The notes beneath the pieces are model-generated. The model had not been told where the DNA came from, searched no databases, and saw only the letters and a program-made list of their open reading frames with translations. Source: Candidatus Latescibacterota bacterium (GTDB lineage: Bacteria; Latescibacterota; UBA2968; UBA8231). Taken from it: DNA of 25,098 nucleotides. The stretch spans positions 1-25,098 of the forward strand of contig JAJDUT010000095.1 in NCBI GenBank assembly GCA_022826515.1. Direction: 5' to 3'. Below are positions 7,347 through 15,791 of this stretch, in pieces (the first letter of the stretch is position 1; every line of letters starts with the position of its first letter). The translations under genes and the position numbers were made by a program.

Positions 7347-8641
7347 GCAGTCAACTCGCTATAGACGATCTGGCCGCCGACGATGGTGGCCACGGCCTTG
7401 CCCTTTAGGCGGCAACCGGCAAAGGGAGTGTTGCGCGATTTGGAGCGGAAGTGCTCGGGGACGACCTCCCATTCGCGCGTTATGTCGAGGAGGGTTAGAT
7501 CCCCAGGCATCCCCGGGGTCAGCACGCCTCCGGGTAGGCGCAAGATGCGCGCTGGGTGGCAGGTCCAGCAAGCGATGGCCTCGTGTAGGGGCAAAACGCG
7601 ATCCACCAAGTAGGTCAAAGTGAGGCCGACGGCCGTCTCTAGGCCGACGATGCCCATGGGAGCTTGGGTTAGGGGTTGGGCTTTTTCCGCGGCTGTATGC
7701 GGCGCGTGGTCGGTCGCAATGACCTCTATGGTGCCGTCGGCTAGCCCGGCGAGCATGGCCTCGACATCGGCGGCCTCGCGCAGCGGCGGGCTCATCTTGG
7801 CGGCCGTGCCTTGGCGCTCGACCTCGCGGTCGGTGAGTGCGAAGTGATGGGGTAGTACTTCGCAGGTCACGGGTAGGCCGTCGGCTTTGGCGCGCCGGAC
7901 CAATTGCGCGGTGCCGGCCGTGCTGATATGGGCGATGTGCAAAGGGCCGCCGGTCTGGCGGACGAGTTCTATATCGCGGGCGACCATCTCCTCCTCACCT
8001 GCGGCTGGCATCCCCTTGACACCGAGGTGCGCTGCCACTTCTCCTGCGTGCATACAGCCGCCCGCCGTAAGAGACTTGACCTCTTCGTGCGGGAAGATAG
8101 GCCGGTCGAGGTCGCGGGCGATTTCGAGGGCGCGGCGCATCAAGGCCTCGTCTTCGACCGGGTCGCCGTCGTCGGAAAAGGCCACCGCGCCCAATTTCGC
8201 CAATTCTTCAAGAGGGGCGAGCGACCCGCTCCCTCGGCGGGCCACAGTCACACAGGCGATTGGATAGTAGCGCACGTTGGCCGTCTGCGCCCGCTCCAGC
8301 GCTAACTGCAAATGGTCGCTGCTGTCCGGGGGAGGATTGGTATTGGGCATGGCGGCCACTGCGCAGATGCCGCCAGCCGCGGCCGCTGCGGTGCCGCTCT
8401 GAATGGTCTCCTTGTGTTCGTAACCCGGTTCGCGGAGATGGGTATGGATGTCGATGAAACCTGGGGCGACGACCAAGCCGGTGGCCATCAGGATGGGCAC
8501 GTCTGGAGGCGTCTGGAGGATCGGGGCCGATTCGACTATTTTCCCTTGGCGGATGAGGATATCTCCTAGGGCATCGGTGCCGTTGGCTGGGTCGATGAGG
8601 CGTCCTTGGCGGACGAGCAAGTCGGCAGAAAATTTAGACAT
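7343..8641 (-). CDS. pyrC: Dihydroorotase, class I
   Basis: Closes carbamoyl-aspartate to dihydroorotate, the third step of pyrimidine synthesis. The 432-residue product has the amidohydrolase metal site intact: HTHLREPG (His66, His68, Arg70), the AFSDDGDPVED segment typical of class I enzymes (Asp157), His185 in FPHEEV, His238 in AHIST, and catalytic Asp311 in ATDHAPH. This argues for an active enzyme rather than the metal-free PyrC-like subunit found beside aspartate transcarbamoylase. It overlaps the upstream ecfA gene by 8 bases and is translated from the same minus-strand transcript. No pyrB is present in the window. It is convergent with rnhB-yraN, sharing 4 bases. Confidence 0.95.
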   Translation of the reverse strand: MSKFSADLLVRQGRLIDPANGTDALGDILIRQGKIVESAPILQTPPDVPILMATGLVVAPGFIDIHTHLREPGYEHKETIQSGTAAAAAGGICAVAAMPNTNPPPDSSDHLQLALERAQTANVRYYPIACVTVARRGSGSLAPLEELAKLGAVAFSDDGDPVEDEALMRRALEIARDLDRPIFPHEEVKSLTAGGCMHAGEVAAHLGVKGMPAAGEEEMVARDIELVRQTGGPLHIAHISTAGTAQLVRRAKADGLPVTCEVLPHHFALTDREVERQGTAAKMSPPLREAADVEAMLAGLADGTIEVIATDHAPHTAAEKAQPLTQAPMGIVGLETAVGLTLTYLVDRVLPLHEAIACWTCHPARILRLPGGVLTPGMPGDLTLLDITREWEVVPEHFRSKSRNTPFAGCRLKGKAVATIVGGQIVYSELTA

Positions 8642-10340
8642 GGGAGAGGGCGACGAGTGGGGAGAGCCAGTCGATGGTTTCTCGTAGAGTCAACGGATCG
8701 CCAGCTAGAGTTAGGCCTCGTTGTCGCAGGCGGCGAGCCAACTGCACGGACATCGGGGGCACAAGCCCGCTGATAGACTCGAATTCGGGATGGGCCAGCA
8801 CGGCGCGGGTCGGTCCTTGCAACTCGATCCGGCCTTGTCGCAGAACCACTACGTGGGTGGCTAGGCGACTGACTAGCTCCATATCGTGGCTGATTAGCAC
8901 GAGGGTGTGGCCTTGGTTGCTTAGCTCGGCGAAGAGCTTGCACAAGCTGGCCGTAGTCCGGGGATCGAGGCCGGCGGTCGGTTCGTCGAGCACCAAGACC
9001 TCTGGGTCCATGGCGAGGACGCCAGCAAGCGCGACGCGACGCCTTTCGCCTCCGCTCAACGAAAGGGGCTGGCGCGGCCCGAATTCTGCCAGCGGCATAC
9101 CTACCAAGGCGAGCGCACTAGCCACTAGACAATTGATGCGCTCGGGAGCAAAGCCGAGGTTGCGCGGCCCAAAGGCTACATCTTCATCCACGGTTTCGGC
9201 GAAGAGCTGGAGTTCGGGAAATTGGAAGGCCAAGCCGACGCGCTGGCGCACGCGAGCCGGAGGCAAGGAGCCGATGTCGCAGCCATCGAGGAGTACGCGG
9301 CCGCACGAGGGTTTGAGCAGAGCGTTGAAATGCTGGGCGAGGGTGGTCTTGCCCGCGCCGTTGGTGCCCGCGAGGGCTAGGACGGAGCCGGTGGGGACGT
9401 CCATGGTGATGTCGCGAATGCCGCGTCGCTGGGTGGGCAAATGCTCGTCGTAGAGGTAGGTAAGCCCTTCGGTCGCTAGTTTGCTCGGGGTGGGTGGCGG
9501 CGGAGTGGGCGGAGTCCAAGGGGGTAGGGATGTCTGGGGTTTTAACGCGGTCAGCGCGTCGGACAAGGTACCTAGCTCCAAGGGGGTTTCAGCCAGCGAC
9601 AAGTGAGCGGCGAGGGTGCTTGCAAAGGGTAGATCGAGGCCGAGAGCGCGGAGCTTGGGCGGGTCGGCAAATAGGGCGGCAGGGGAGCCGTCCGCATGAA
9701 CTCGACCCGCGTGGAGGACGATGACGCGGTCGGCGCGAGCGGCTTCTTCTGGAGACTGGGTGATGAGTATGGTTGCGATGCCGTATGCGGTGCGCAGTTG
9801 CTGAAGCAACTCGGCTACTTGCTGTCTTTCGCTAGGGTTGAGCAGGGCTGTGGATTCGTCCAAGACGAGATAGCGCGGTCGCATCGCCACTACTGCGGCA
9901 ATAGCTACGCGCTGTTTCTCGCCGCCGGAGAGCTTGTGCGGCGGATAGTGGCGATAGGCATCGAGGTCGAAAGCGGCGAGTGTTTCTTCGACGCGGCGGT
10001 GGATTGCATCGCTGGCTAGAGCTAAGTTTTCTAAGCCAAAGGCCAATTCGTCGGCGACTGTGGTGGCGACGAGCTGATCGTCTGGGTTTTGCGAGACCAT
10101 GCCGACTAGCTGGCGGATGGCGCGGAGTTGGGTTGGGTCGCTGGCGTCCATGCCATCGACGAGGACCCGGCCCGTTTGGGGCTGTAGTAGTCCGTTTAGG
10201 CAGTGCGCGAGGGTGGTTTTGCCCGAACCATTGGCACCGATGAGGGCGATGTCTTCCCGAGGGCTGATGTGGAGATCAATGGAGCGCAAAGCGGCTAGGC
10301 CCCCGCGATAGCTAAGGCTGAGTTTTTCGACGCGGATCAT
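8634..10340 (-). CDS. ECF transporter energy-coupling ATPase, two ABC domains fused (EcfA-EcfA')
   Basis: Powers vitamin or metal import together with an EcfT membrane protein and a substrate-binding S protein. The 568-residue product holds two complete ABC domains joined by a Pro-rich linker (about 273-286). Domain 1: Walker A GANGSGKT (35-42), Q-loop near VSQNPDDQ, signature LSGGEKQ (137-143), Walker B LVLDES (158-163). Domain 2: Walker A GTNGAGKT (325-332), the ECF-type Q-loop FQFPELQLFAETVDEDVAFGP, LSGGERRR, LVLDEPTAGLDP, H-loop ISHD. In domain 1 the H-loop His is replaced by Gln195 (ITQSPEEA), suggesting asymmetric ATP hydrolysis. No EcfT or S gene is adjacent; pyrC follows instead. Substrate unknown. 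Confidence 0.9.
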   Translation of the reverse strand: MIRVEKLSLSYRGGLAALRSIDLHISPREDIALIGANGSGKTTLAHCLNGLLQPQTGRVLVDGMDASDPTQLRAIRQLVGMVSQNPDDQLVATTVADELAFGLENLALASDAIHRRVEETLAAFDLDAYRHYPPHKLSGGEKQRVAIAAVVAMRPRYLVLDESTALLNPSERQQVAELLQQLRTAYGIATILITQSPEEAARADRVIVLHAGRVHADGSPAALFADPPKLRALGLDLPFASTLAAHLSLAETPLELGTLSDALTALKPQTSLPPWTPPTPPPPTPSKLATEGLTYLYDEHLPTQRRGIRDITMDVPTGSVLALAGTNGAGKTTLAQHFNALLKPSCGRVLLDGCDIGSLPPARVRQRVGLAFQFPELQLFAETVDEDVAFGPRNLGFAPERINCLVASALALVGMPLAEFGPRQPLSLSGGERRRVALAGVLAMDPEVLVLDEPTAGLDPRTTASLCKLFAELSNQGHTLVLISHDMELVSRLATHVVVLRQGRIELQGPTRAVLAHPEFESISGLVPPMSVQLARRLRQRGLTLAGDPLTLRETIDWLSPLVALSHV

Positions 10341-10348
10341 AGGGCGGC

Positions 10349-10377
10349 AGCATACGGCAAAAGAATTTTGTCGTCAA
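10349..10377 (-). promoter_or_regulatory. Probable promoter of the ecfA-pyrC pair, leaderless
   Basis: On the minus strand TTGACG (10377-10372), a 17-base spacer and TATGCT (10354-10349) form a good sigma-70 match. Transcription would start around 10342, one or two bases from the ATG at 10340. The ATG has no Shine-Dalgarno sequence before it, which agrees with a leaderless mRNA. Confidence 0.6.
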
Positions 10378-10386
10378 GGCATCAAG

Positions 10387-10415
10387 TTGACAGCTAGAGG
10401 TGGAGATTGTTTATT
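10387..10415 (+). promoter_or_regulatory. Possible promoter for the lipoprotein hydrolase gene
   Basis: TTGACA (10387-10392) and TTTATT (10410-10415) are 17 bases apart. The -35 is perfect; the -10 matches at four of six positions. The leader would be about 70 bases. It diverges from the ecfA promoter, with the two -35 boxes 9 bases apart. Confidence 0.45.
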
Positions 10416-10488
10416 CAAATTCAAGGATTTACGAAAATCAGGAGCGTTGCCAATTGCGGGCGCTCGCAACGCGTTTTGGGTGAGGATT

Positions 10489-11328
10489 ATGGCTTTTATG
10501 AACAAGGTACTGGGTAGGTGGATTTGGGTGCTCGCTATTGGAATCGCGGGGTGCAGCGAATCGGAAGAAGAGTTGCAGATCGTCGGCCCCGATCTACCGG
10601 AAGGGGAGGGTCGCGTTTATCCCATTTCAGCCGTTAGCTTCACATCCATCGACAGTGTCGAAGTGAGCGCACTTTTAGGCACGACCGAGGCCGGCGAATC
10701 GCTGCCAGTGGTGATCCTCCTGCACGATCTAGGCGGGAACAAAGCCGACTGGTTGAACAACACCGACACGTACGTGGCCTTGCTCGAGCGCGGCTACGCG
10801 GTCTTAGCCATCGACATGCGCGGGCACGGCGAGACTCCACTGCCCGACGACCGACTGACCTTGGAATTGATTGACCTGGAACGGAGCTTTCTCGATGTCC
10901 ACGCCGCGCTAATCTGGCTGCAGAATCAGTCCAAGATCGATGTCAGCCGCATCGCGGTCGTGGGCAGTGGCTCGGGAGGCAATGTGGCCTATATATGTTC
11001 GGGCGTTTTCCCCGAGCTAATAAAAACCAGCATCTCCCTCTCGCCTGGGCTGTGGGGATCCACTTCGCTAGAACCGTTAGTCATCGGGACCGGCCTCGAA
11101 TCATTTGGTCCGCGGTCCATGCTCTTTATGGTGGGCGATCAGGATCAAATTCAGGCCGGGGAAGTCGTTCTCAGCTATGTCGATTTCGCTCGCAATCTAG
11201 AGGCCCGGACAGCCGAGCCGAAGGATTTGCGCGTTTTTACAGACTCGGCTGACCACGGTTGGGCATTGCTCAACAATGTGCCCGAGGCGCAGGATCTATT
11301 CTTCCTCTGGTTGGAGAAAAATCTCTAA
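10489..11328 (+). CDS. Lipoprotein alpha/beta hydrolase (serine hydrolase)
   Basis: A 279-residue envelope-anchored hydrolase with an unknown ester, peptide or thioester substrate. A short signal sequence ends in a lipobox (IAGC, Cys22), so the mature protein should be lipid-anchored. The fold motifs are in order: HDLGG oxyanion loop (79-83), GHGET strand turn, nucleophile elbow GSGSGG (Ser162), GDQDQ with the acid (Asp217 or Asp219), and His256 in SADHGW. The triad is complete. It resembles the dienelactone hydrolase and prolyl oligopeptidase branch. The frame extends back to 10387, but ATG 10489 (GAGG upstream) or ATG 10498 gives a normal lipoprotein signal. It begins a plus-strand run leading into a glycosyltransferase. 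Confidence 0.85.
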   Translation: MAFMNKVLGRWIWVLAIGIAGCSESEEELQIVGPDLPEGEGRVYPISAVSFTSIDSVEVSALLGTTEAGESLPVVILLHDLGGNKADWLNNTDTYVALLERGYAVLAIDMRGHGETPLPDDRLTLELIDLERSFLDVHAALIWLQNQSKIDVSRIAVVGSGSGGNVAYICSGVFPELIKTSISLSPGLWGSTSLEPLVIGTGLESFGPRSMLFMVGDQDQIQAGEVVLSYVDFARNLEARTAEPKDLRVFTDSADHGWALLNNVPEAQDLFFLWLEKNL

Positions 11329-11355
11329 ACAGCACTTCACCTGCGGTGCCAGCGC

Positions 11356-12063
11356 ATGGACTCGCCGCCTGCCATTGCCGTCGTCATTCCCGCCTGCGAT
11401 GAAGAAGAAGCCATCGGCAAGGTGCTGCAAGACATACCCGATATCGCACAGCAGGTTATCGTCGTCGATAATGGCTCGGCCGACCGCACCGCCGAGGTGG
11501 CCCGCTGCTTGGGGGCCTGCGTCGTTGGCGAGCCGCGCCGTGGCTACGGTCAGGCCTGTCTAACGGGCATGGCCCATCTCGATGGCCCGGATATCGTCGT
11601 CTTTCTCGACGGCGATTACAGCGATTACCCCGAGGACATGCTGGCTATAGTAAGACCGATCATCGCAGACGATGCCGATATGGTTATTGGCTCGCGGGTC
11701 TTGGGTCAGCGAGAAAAAGGTGCTCTTTTGCCGCAGGCCCGCTTTGGCAACTGGTTGGCCACCTTCTTAATCCGACTGTTGTTTGGCATTACCTTTACGG
11801 ATTTGGGGCCTTTTCGCGCCTTGCGCTACGACGCGCTGATGCGGCTAGAGATGCAGGATCGCAACTTTGGCTGGACCGCGGAGATGCAGGTCAAAGCCGC
11901 TCGGCTGGGCCTGCGCTCAGCCGAAGTGCCCGTGCGCTATCGCCGCCGCATCGGCAGTTCCAAAATCACCGGCACGCTCACCGGCACGCTGCGGGCCGGA
12001 TACAAAATTCTCTGGACCATCTTTCGCTATGTGCGATGGCGTCCTACGCAGTCGCGGGGATAG
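11356..12063 (+). CDS. Family 2 glycosyltransferase, dolichol-phosphate-mannose-synthase-like
   Basis: Transfers a sugar from a nucleotide donor, probably to a polyprenyl phosphate or lipid. The 235-residue product has the GT-A fold signatures: VVIPACDEEEAIG at the start (8-21), VVDNGSADRT (37-45), the metal-binding DGD (85-87), GSRVLG, and the acceptor-side LGPFRALRY and FGWTAEMQVKA segments. It lacks C-terminal membrane helices but has one hydrophobic stretch (FGNWLATFLIRLLFGITF). Donor and acceptor cannot be read from sequence. It starts 27 bases after the lipoprotein hydrolase and has no obvious ribosome binding site, so it may depend on coupling. It is followed closely by queA. Confidence 0.88.
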   Translation: MDSPPAIAVVIPACDEEEAIGKVLQDIPDIAQQVIVVDNGSADRTAEVARCLGACVVGEPRRGYGQACLTGMAHLDGPDIVVFLDGDYSDYPEDMLAIVRPIIADDADMVIGSRVLGQREKGALLPQARFGNWLATFLIRLLFGITFTDLGPFRALRYDALMRLEMQDRNFGWTAEMQVKAARLGLRSAEVPVRYRRRIGSSKITGTLTGTLRAGYKILWTIFRYVRWRPTQSRG

Positions 12064-12077
12064 GTGGGCACTGCTCG

Positions 12078-13106
12078 ATGCAACTAGTGGATTACGACTT
12101 TGACCTGCCCGATGCCCTGATCGCCCAACGCCCAACGCTCGAGCGCGATCAAGCGCGTCTGTTGCTCTTGAACCGGGCGGATGGCTCGTTGCAGCACCTG
12201 CACTTTGGGGCTATCGTCGATCAGCTTGCTCCCGGCGACGCCCTAGTATTGAATCAAACACAGGTCGTGCCGGCTCGGCTCAGAGGGCGTAAAGTCGCTA
12301 CCGGAGGGCGGGTTGAACTGCTACTGCTCAGGCCGCTGACTGCGGGCGATTGGCTGGCGATGGGGCGGCCTGGGCGGGGCTTAAAACCCAAGACGCGGTT
12401 GGAGTTTGGCGATGGAGCGGTGGAAGCGCATATCGTCGAACAGGTTGCACCGGGGCGGTTTCGCGTGCGCTTTGCCGTTGAAGACGTGCTGACGCGGCTG
12501 GAAGAGATCGGGGAGATACCGCTGCCGCCCTATATTCGGCGTCCTCCCGAGGCTGCGGACCAGGAGCGCTATCAGACCGTCTATGCGGCGCGTCCGGGGG
12601 CTGTTGCTGCGCCCACGGCTGGCTTGCACTTTACCCCTCAGTTAATCGCTGAGATTGCTGCCAAGGGCGTGGCGGTCCTAAAAGTGCTTTTGCACGTGGG
12701 GCCGGGCACGTTCGAGCCGGTGCGCTGCGCCGACCCACGCCAGCATGTACTTGAGCCTGAATACTGCGAAATCGACGAGTCGGTGGCGGACGCGCTCAGG
12801 CGTTGTCGTGCGGCCGGTGGCCGCATCGTCGCCGTCGGAACTACCGTGGTTCGGACCTTGGAGTCGAGCGTTGATGCCGAGGGTAATGTGTGTGCCCGTG
12901 GGGGCCTTGCGGATGCATTTATCTATCCGCCCTACGCATTCAAAGCGGTCGATATGTTGGTGACGAATTTTCACTTGCCGCGCTCGAGTCTGTTGTTGCT
13001 CGTGGCGGCCTTTGTCGGTCGGGAACGACTTTTGGCCGCCTACCGCGAGGCTATAGAGCGGGGCTATCGCTTTTATAGCTATGGCGATGCCATGATGATC
13101 GTGTGA
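12078..13106 (+). CDS. queA: S-adenosylmethionine:tRNA ribosyltransferase-isomerase QueA
   Basis: Transfers and rearranges the ribosyl part of SAM onto preQ1 in tRNA, giving epoxyqueuosine at the wobble position. The 342-residue product has the family start ([16 protein letters not shown]), the [11 protein letters not shown] segment, PPYIRRP, the conserved PTAGLHFT core, and the end [20 protein letters not shown] followed by [12 protein letters not shown]. The start is the ATG at 12078; the open frame back to 12036 overlaps the glycosyltransferase and has no homology. A GGTGGG stands about nine bases before it. Other queuosine genes (tgt, queG) are not in the window. The start of ispDF follows 4 bases after its stop. 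Confidence 0.95.
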   Translation: MQLVDYDFDLPDALIAQRPTLERDQARLLLLNRADGSLQHLHFGAIVDQLAPGDALVLNQTQVVPARLRGRKVATGGRVELLLLRPLTAGDWLAMGRPGRGLKPKTRLEFGDGAVEAHIVEQVAPGRFRVRFAVEDVLTRLEEIGEIPLPPYIRRPPEAADQERYQTVYAARPGAVAAPTAGLHFTPQLIAEIAAKGVAVLKVLLHVGPGTFEPVRCADPRQHVLEPEYCEIDESVADALRRCRAAGGRIVAVGTTVVRTLESSVDAEGNVCARGGLADAFIYPPYAFKAVDMLVTNFHLPRSSLLLLVAAFVGRERLLAAYREAIERGYRFYSYGDAMMIV

Positions 13107-13110
13107 CGCT

Positions 13111-14277
13111 GTGGAACGCATAACCGCCATCGTCCCGGCCGCTGGCCGGGGACAGCGCATGGGAGCAGACCGGCCCAAGCAGTACCTCCTGTTAGGGGGC
13201 CGGCCCGTGCTCTGGCACGTACTCGCGCGTCTCGAAGCGAGCCCGCTGGTGACCGATATCGTCTTGGTCGTGCGGCGCGAGGATATGGACTATTGCCGCA
13301 GTCAATTGAGTGAAAGTGGGGGCTTTGCCAAAGTCGCCGCTCTCGTGCCCGGGGGTGCTGAGCGTAGCGCGTCCGTGTATCGAGGCTTACAGGAGACCCG
13401 CGCCGATATGGTTTTGGTACACGACGCCGTGCGGCCGTTTATTTCAGAGAGGCTACTGGAGCGGGTGGTCGCCGCCACCCGCGAGCACGGAGCGGCGCTG
13501 CCTGCTTTGCCGGTGGTAGAGACGATCAAGGAAGTGGCGGACGATCGGGTCGTTGGCACGCCGCGCCGCGAGCGGTTGTGGCAGGCGCAAACCCCACAGG
13601 GATTTAATCGCGAGTTGCTGCTGAGGGCATACCACGCGGTCGGAACCGACGCAGTGGCCACCGACGACGCCGCGCTAGTCGAGCGGCTGGGCCACACAGT
13701 CTGCGTCGTGCCCGGTGAGGCCGACAACCGCAAGCTGACCACGCCCGAGGATCTGGCTTGGGCCGAGTGGCAAATACGCGCAAGGGAGGAGGTGCCTACT
13801 ATGGGCTTGCGCATAGGACAGGGCTACGACGTCCATCGTTTGGAGGAGGGGCGGCCTCTAATTTTGGGCGGAGTCACCATACCCTTTGCTCGGGGGCTGG
13901 TGGGGCACTCGGACGCGGACGTGCTGACTCATGCCATAATCGACGCGCTCTTGGGTGCCTTGGCGGCCGGAGATATCGGCCAGCTCTTCCCCGACTCGGA
14001 CGCGCAATACAAAGACATATCGAGCTTGGTGCTGCTCAAGCAGGTCGGTGCCTTGATTGCGGAACGAGGGGCGCGGGTCCTGCACATCGACGCCGTCGTC
14101 GCAGCCCAGCGGCCCAAGCTCGCGCCGCACATAGCGGCGATGCGCCAGACGCTAGCTGCGACTTTGAGCCTAGAGGTGAATCAGGTTTCGCTCAAGGCTA
14201 CGACGACCGAGCGCTTGGGGTTCGTCGGACGGGAGGAGGGCATGGAAGCCCAAGCTGTGGCCCTTTTGGCACTCTAA
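13111..14277 (+). CDS. ispDF: Bifunctional IspD/IspF enzyme of the MEP isoprenoid pathway
   Basis: A 388-residue fusion catalysing two non-consecutive steps of the methylerythritol phosphate pathway: the cytidylyltransferase (IspD) and the cyclodiphosphate synthase (IspF). IspD is residues 1 to about 225: [10 protein letters not shown] (9-18), [10 protein letters not shown] (21-30), HDAVRPF (104-110), QTPQGF (160-165) and the closing [10 protein letters not shown]. IspF is residues 231-388: GYDVHRL with metal ligands Asp240 and His242, [11 protein letters not shown] with His274, and the closing [22 protein letters not shown]. The linker is only a few residues. The start is a GTG 4 bases after queA. 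IspDF fusions are known in alpha- and epsilonproteobacteria. An internal ATG with an excellent ribosome binding site precedes the IspF domain (13784-13803). Confidence 0.95.
   Translation: MERITAIVPAAGRGQRMGADRPKQYLLLGGRPVLWHVLARLEASPLVTDIVLVVRREDMDYCRSQLSESGGFAKVAALVPGGAERSASVYRGLQETRADMVLVHDAVRPFISERLLERVVAATREHGAALPALPVVETIKEVADDRVVGTPRRERLWQAQTPQGFNRELLLRAYHAVGTDAVATDDAALVERLGHTVCVVPGEADNRKLTTPEDLAWAEWQIRAREEVPTMGLRIGQGYDVHRLEEGRPLILGGVTIPFARGLVGHSDADVLTHAIIDALLGALAAGDIGQLFPDSDAQYKDISSLVLLKQVGALIAERGARVLHIDAVVAAQRPKLAPHIAAMRQTLAATLSLEVNQVSLKATTTERLGFVGREEGMEAQAVALLAL
13784..13803 (+). promoter_or_regulatory. Internal ribosome binding site at the IspF boundary of ispDF
   Basis: GGGAGGAGG (13784-13792) is followed after 8 bases by ATG (13801), codon 231 and the first residue of a standard IspF domain ([10 protein letters not shown]). 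Translation from here would yield a 158-residue protein, the normal length of stand-alone IspF. It is the strongest Shine-Dalgarno sequence I noticed in the window and may be functional or a relic of two formerly separate genes. Confidence 0.55.
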
Positions 14278-14280
14278 AGC

Positions 14281-14889
14281 ATGGCAGAATATTTGGATTC
14301 CCTGCTCGCGGCCCTGTCTGGTGTCGATCCACTGTGGGCGTATGGCATCTTGCTGCTTAGCGCCTTTTTGGAAAACATTGTGCCACCTATACCCGGCGAT
14401 ACGGTGGTGGTGTTCAGCGCCTATTTGGTCGGGCGCGGCCTTTTGGATATATGGCCGGTTTTTCTTGCTACTTGTGTCGGGGGCATGGCCGGCTTTTTAG
14501 TCATGTACTATCTGGGCTATAGCCGGGGACGCGCCTTTTTCGCCGGCCGTCGGGGCACGGCGAAACTGGCTCAAGCCGAGCGGTGGCTCAGTCGCTACGG
14601 TGTCGCGCTCATTTTAGGCAACCGATTTTTAAGCGGCATTCGGTCGGTCATCGCCATCGGTGCTGGTCTGGGCCGCATGCCTTGGCCGACGGTTGCGCTC
14701 TGCGGCGCGGTCGGTATGGCTGTTTGGAATGGATTGCTGCTTTACGCCGGAATTTTGGTAGGTGAAAACTGGGAACAGGTCACGGGACTGCTCGCGCAAT
14801 ACAATAGATTATTGGTGGGGATTCTGTGCTTGGTAGGGGCCGTGCTAACTTGGCGCTGGTGGCGCAAGCGGCGGGTGGCCCAACCTTGA
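14281..14889 (+). CDS. DedA-family inner-membrane protein (SNARE-associated/VTT domain)
   Basis: A 202-residue polytopic membrane protein. DedA proteins move or help flip phospholipids, including undecaprenyl phosphate, and affect envelope stress tolerance; which role applies here is not visible. Diagnostic features are ENIVPPIPGDTVVVFSAYLVG (about 31-51), with the conserved Glu and Pro-Pro-x-Pro-Gly, and NRFLSGIRSVIAIGAGLGRM with the conserved Arg-containing re-entrant loop, then GAVGMAVWNGLLLYAGILVGENW. The C-terminus is a helix ending in a basic cluster (WRWWRKRRVAQP), consistent with a cytoplasmic end. It starts 3 bases after the ispDF stop and is the last gene before the ribosomal operon. 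Confidence 0.9.
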   Translation: MAEYLDSLLAALSGVDPLWAYGILLLSAFLENIVPPIPGDTVVVFSAYLVGRGLLDIWPVFLATCVGGMAGFLVMYYLGYSRGRAFFAGRRGTAKLAQAERWLSRYGVALILGNRFLSGIRSVIAIGAGLGRMPWPTVALCGAVGMAVWNGLLLYAGILVGENWEQVTGLLAQYNRLLVGILCLVGAVLTWRWWRKRRVAQP

Positions 14890-14932
14890 CAAGCACAGAT
14901 AGAGGGTTTAGGTTAAATAATTTCTATATAAT
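14886..14932 (+). promoter_or_regulatory. Promoter region of the rplM operon
   Basis: This AT-rich gap between dedA and rplM contains a perfect TATAAT (14927-14932) and a perfect TTGACA (14886-14891, overlapping the dedA stop). The two are 35 bases apart and cannot belong to one promoter. The TATAAT box would use a poor -35 (near 14904-14909) and start at about 14939, inside the GAAGAGG ribosome binding site (14937-14943). The TTGACA could pair with TAGGTT (14909-14914), a weak -10. A promoter here is likely; which pair is used is unclear. Confidence 0.5.
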
Positions 14933-14945
14933 CTGAGAAGAGGCG

Positions 14946-15380
14946 ATGAACGACATTACCTACGCCCCTAAAGCGGGCGACATCAAGCGGCAGTGGTTTG
15001 TGATTGATGCCACTGATAAGATACTAGGGCGGCTGGCTTCGGAAATCGCCCAAGTGCTGCGCGGCAAGGGCAAGCCCGAATACGCCCCACATGCCGATGT
15101 GGGAGACCACGTCATCGTGATTAATGCCGACAAGGTAAAAGTCACGGGCAACAAGGCCGAAAAGAAGGTCTATTACCGCCACACCGGCTATCCCGGTGGC
15201 TTGCGGAGTACGCCCTACAGCCGCATGGCTGAACGACATCCCGACCGCATCATCCGCAAAGCCGTGCGGGGTATGCTGCCGCACACCAAGCTGGGCCGGA
15301 TGCAGCTAAAGAAGCTCCGCATTTATGCCGGCGGCGAACACCGGCACCAAGCGCAAAACCCCCAGCCTCTCGAACTTTAA
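14946..15380 (+). CDS. rplM: Large-subunit ribosomal protein L13
   Basis: An early-assembly 50S protein binding 23S rRNA. The 144-residue product has the normal length and motifs: RQWFVIDATDKILGRLAS near the start, VIVINADKVKVTGNKAEKKVYYRHTGYPGG in the middle, then RIIRKAVRGMLPHTKLGRMQLKKLRIYAG and an HPHQ-like end (GGEHRHQAQNPQPLEL). GAAGAGG lies two bases before the ATG. First gene of a run with rpsI, rpsB, tsf and frr, all in the same direction with short gaps. Confidence 0.97.
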   Translation: MNDITYAPKAGDIKRQWFVIDATDKILGRLASEIAQVLRGKGKPEYAPHADVGDHVIVINADKVKVTGNKAEKKVYYRHTGYPGGLRSTPYSRMAERHPDRIIRKAVRGMLPHTKLGRMQLKKLRIYAGGEHRHQAQNPQPLEL

Positions 15381-15398
15381 GCCAAAGGCAACGCGCCC

Positions 15399-15791
15399 AT
15401 GCCCTTAGAAAGCTATGAAGCGACCGGCCGTAGAAAGACCTCGGTCGCCCGAGTCCGCATGCAACTCGGCAATGGCAGTATCTACATGAACGGTCGCGCG
15501 GTCAGCGAATACCTGCGCCGAGATTCCCTAGAGATGATCCTCGTGCAGCCTCTGGATCTGACCGAGACGCGAAACGCGTTCGACATCCACATTTCCACCC
15601 GTGGCGGCGGCCTGCGCGGCCAAGCCGGTGCCGCGAGTTTGGGCATTGCCCGCGCCTTGGTACAGTACGACCCGCAGAAGCGGGAAGTGTTGAAGAAAGG
15701 CGGCTTTTTGACGCGCGATGCCCGCGAGAAAGAGCGCAAGAAATACGGATTGGCTGGCGCGCGCAAGCGCTTCCAATTCTCCAAGCGCTAG
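15399..15791 (+). CDS. rpsI: Small-subunit ribosomal protein S9
   Basis: A 30S head protein whose C-terminal tail reaches the P-site tRNA. The 130-residue product shows ATGRRKTSVARVRM at the start, GSIYMNGRAVSEYL, the GGGLRGQAGAASLGIARAL core, and the basic tail ending KRFQFSKR with the terminal Lys-Arg that contacts tRNA. It follows rplM by 18 bases, the near-universal L13-S9 pair. Confidence 0.97.
   Translation: MPLESYEATGRRKTSVARVRMQLGNGSIYMNGRAVSEYLRRDSLEMILVQPLDLTETRNAFDIHISTRGGGLRGQAGAASLGIARALVQYDPQKREVLKKGGFLTRDAREKERKKYGLAGARKRFQFSKR

Noticed and set aside
8674..9453. 259-codon plus-strand open frame
   Set aside because: It is antisense to the second ATPase domain of the ECF gene, with a Ser/Arg-rich translation typical of shadow frames.
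14886..14932. TTGACA and TATAAT before rplM as one promoter
   Set aside because: They are 35 bases apart, twice the usable spacing; each would need another partner.
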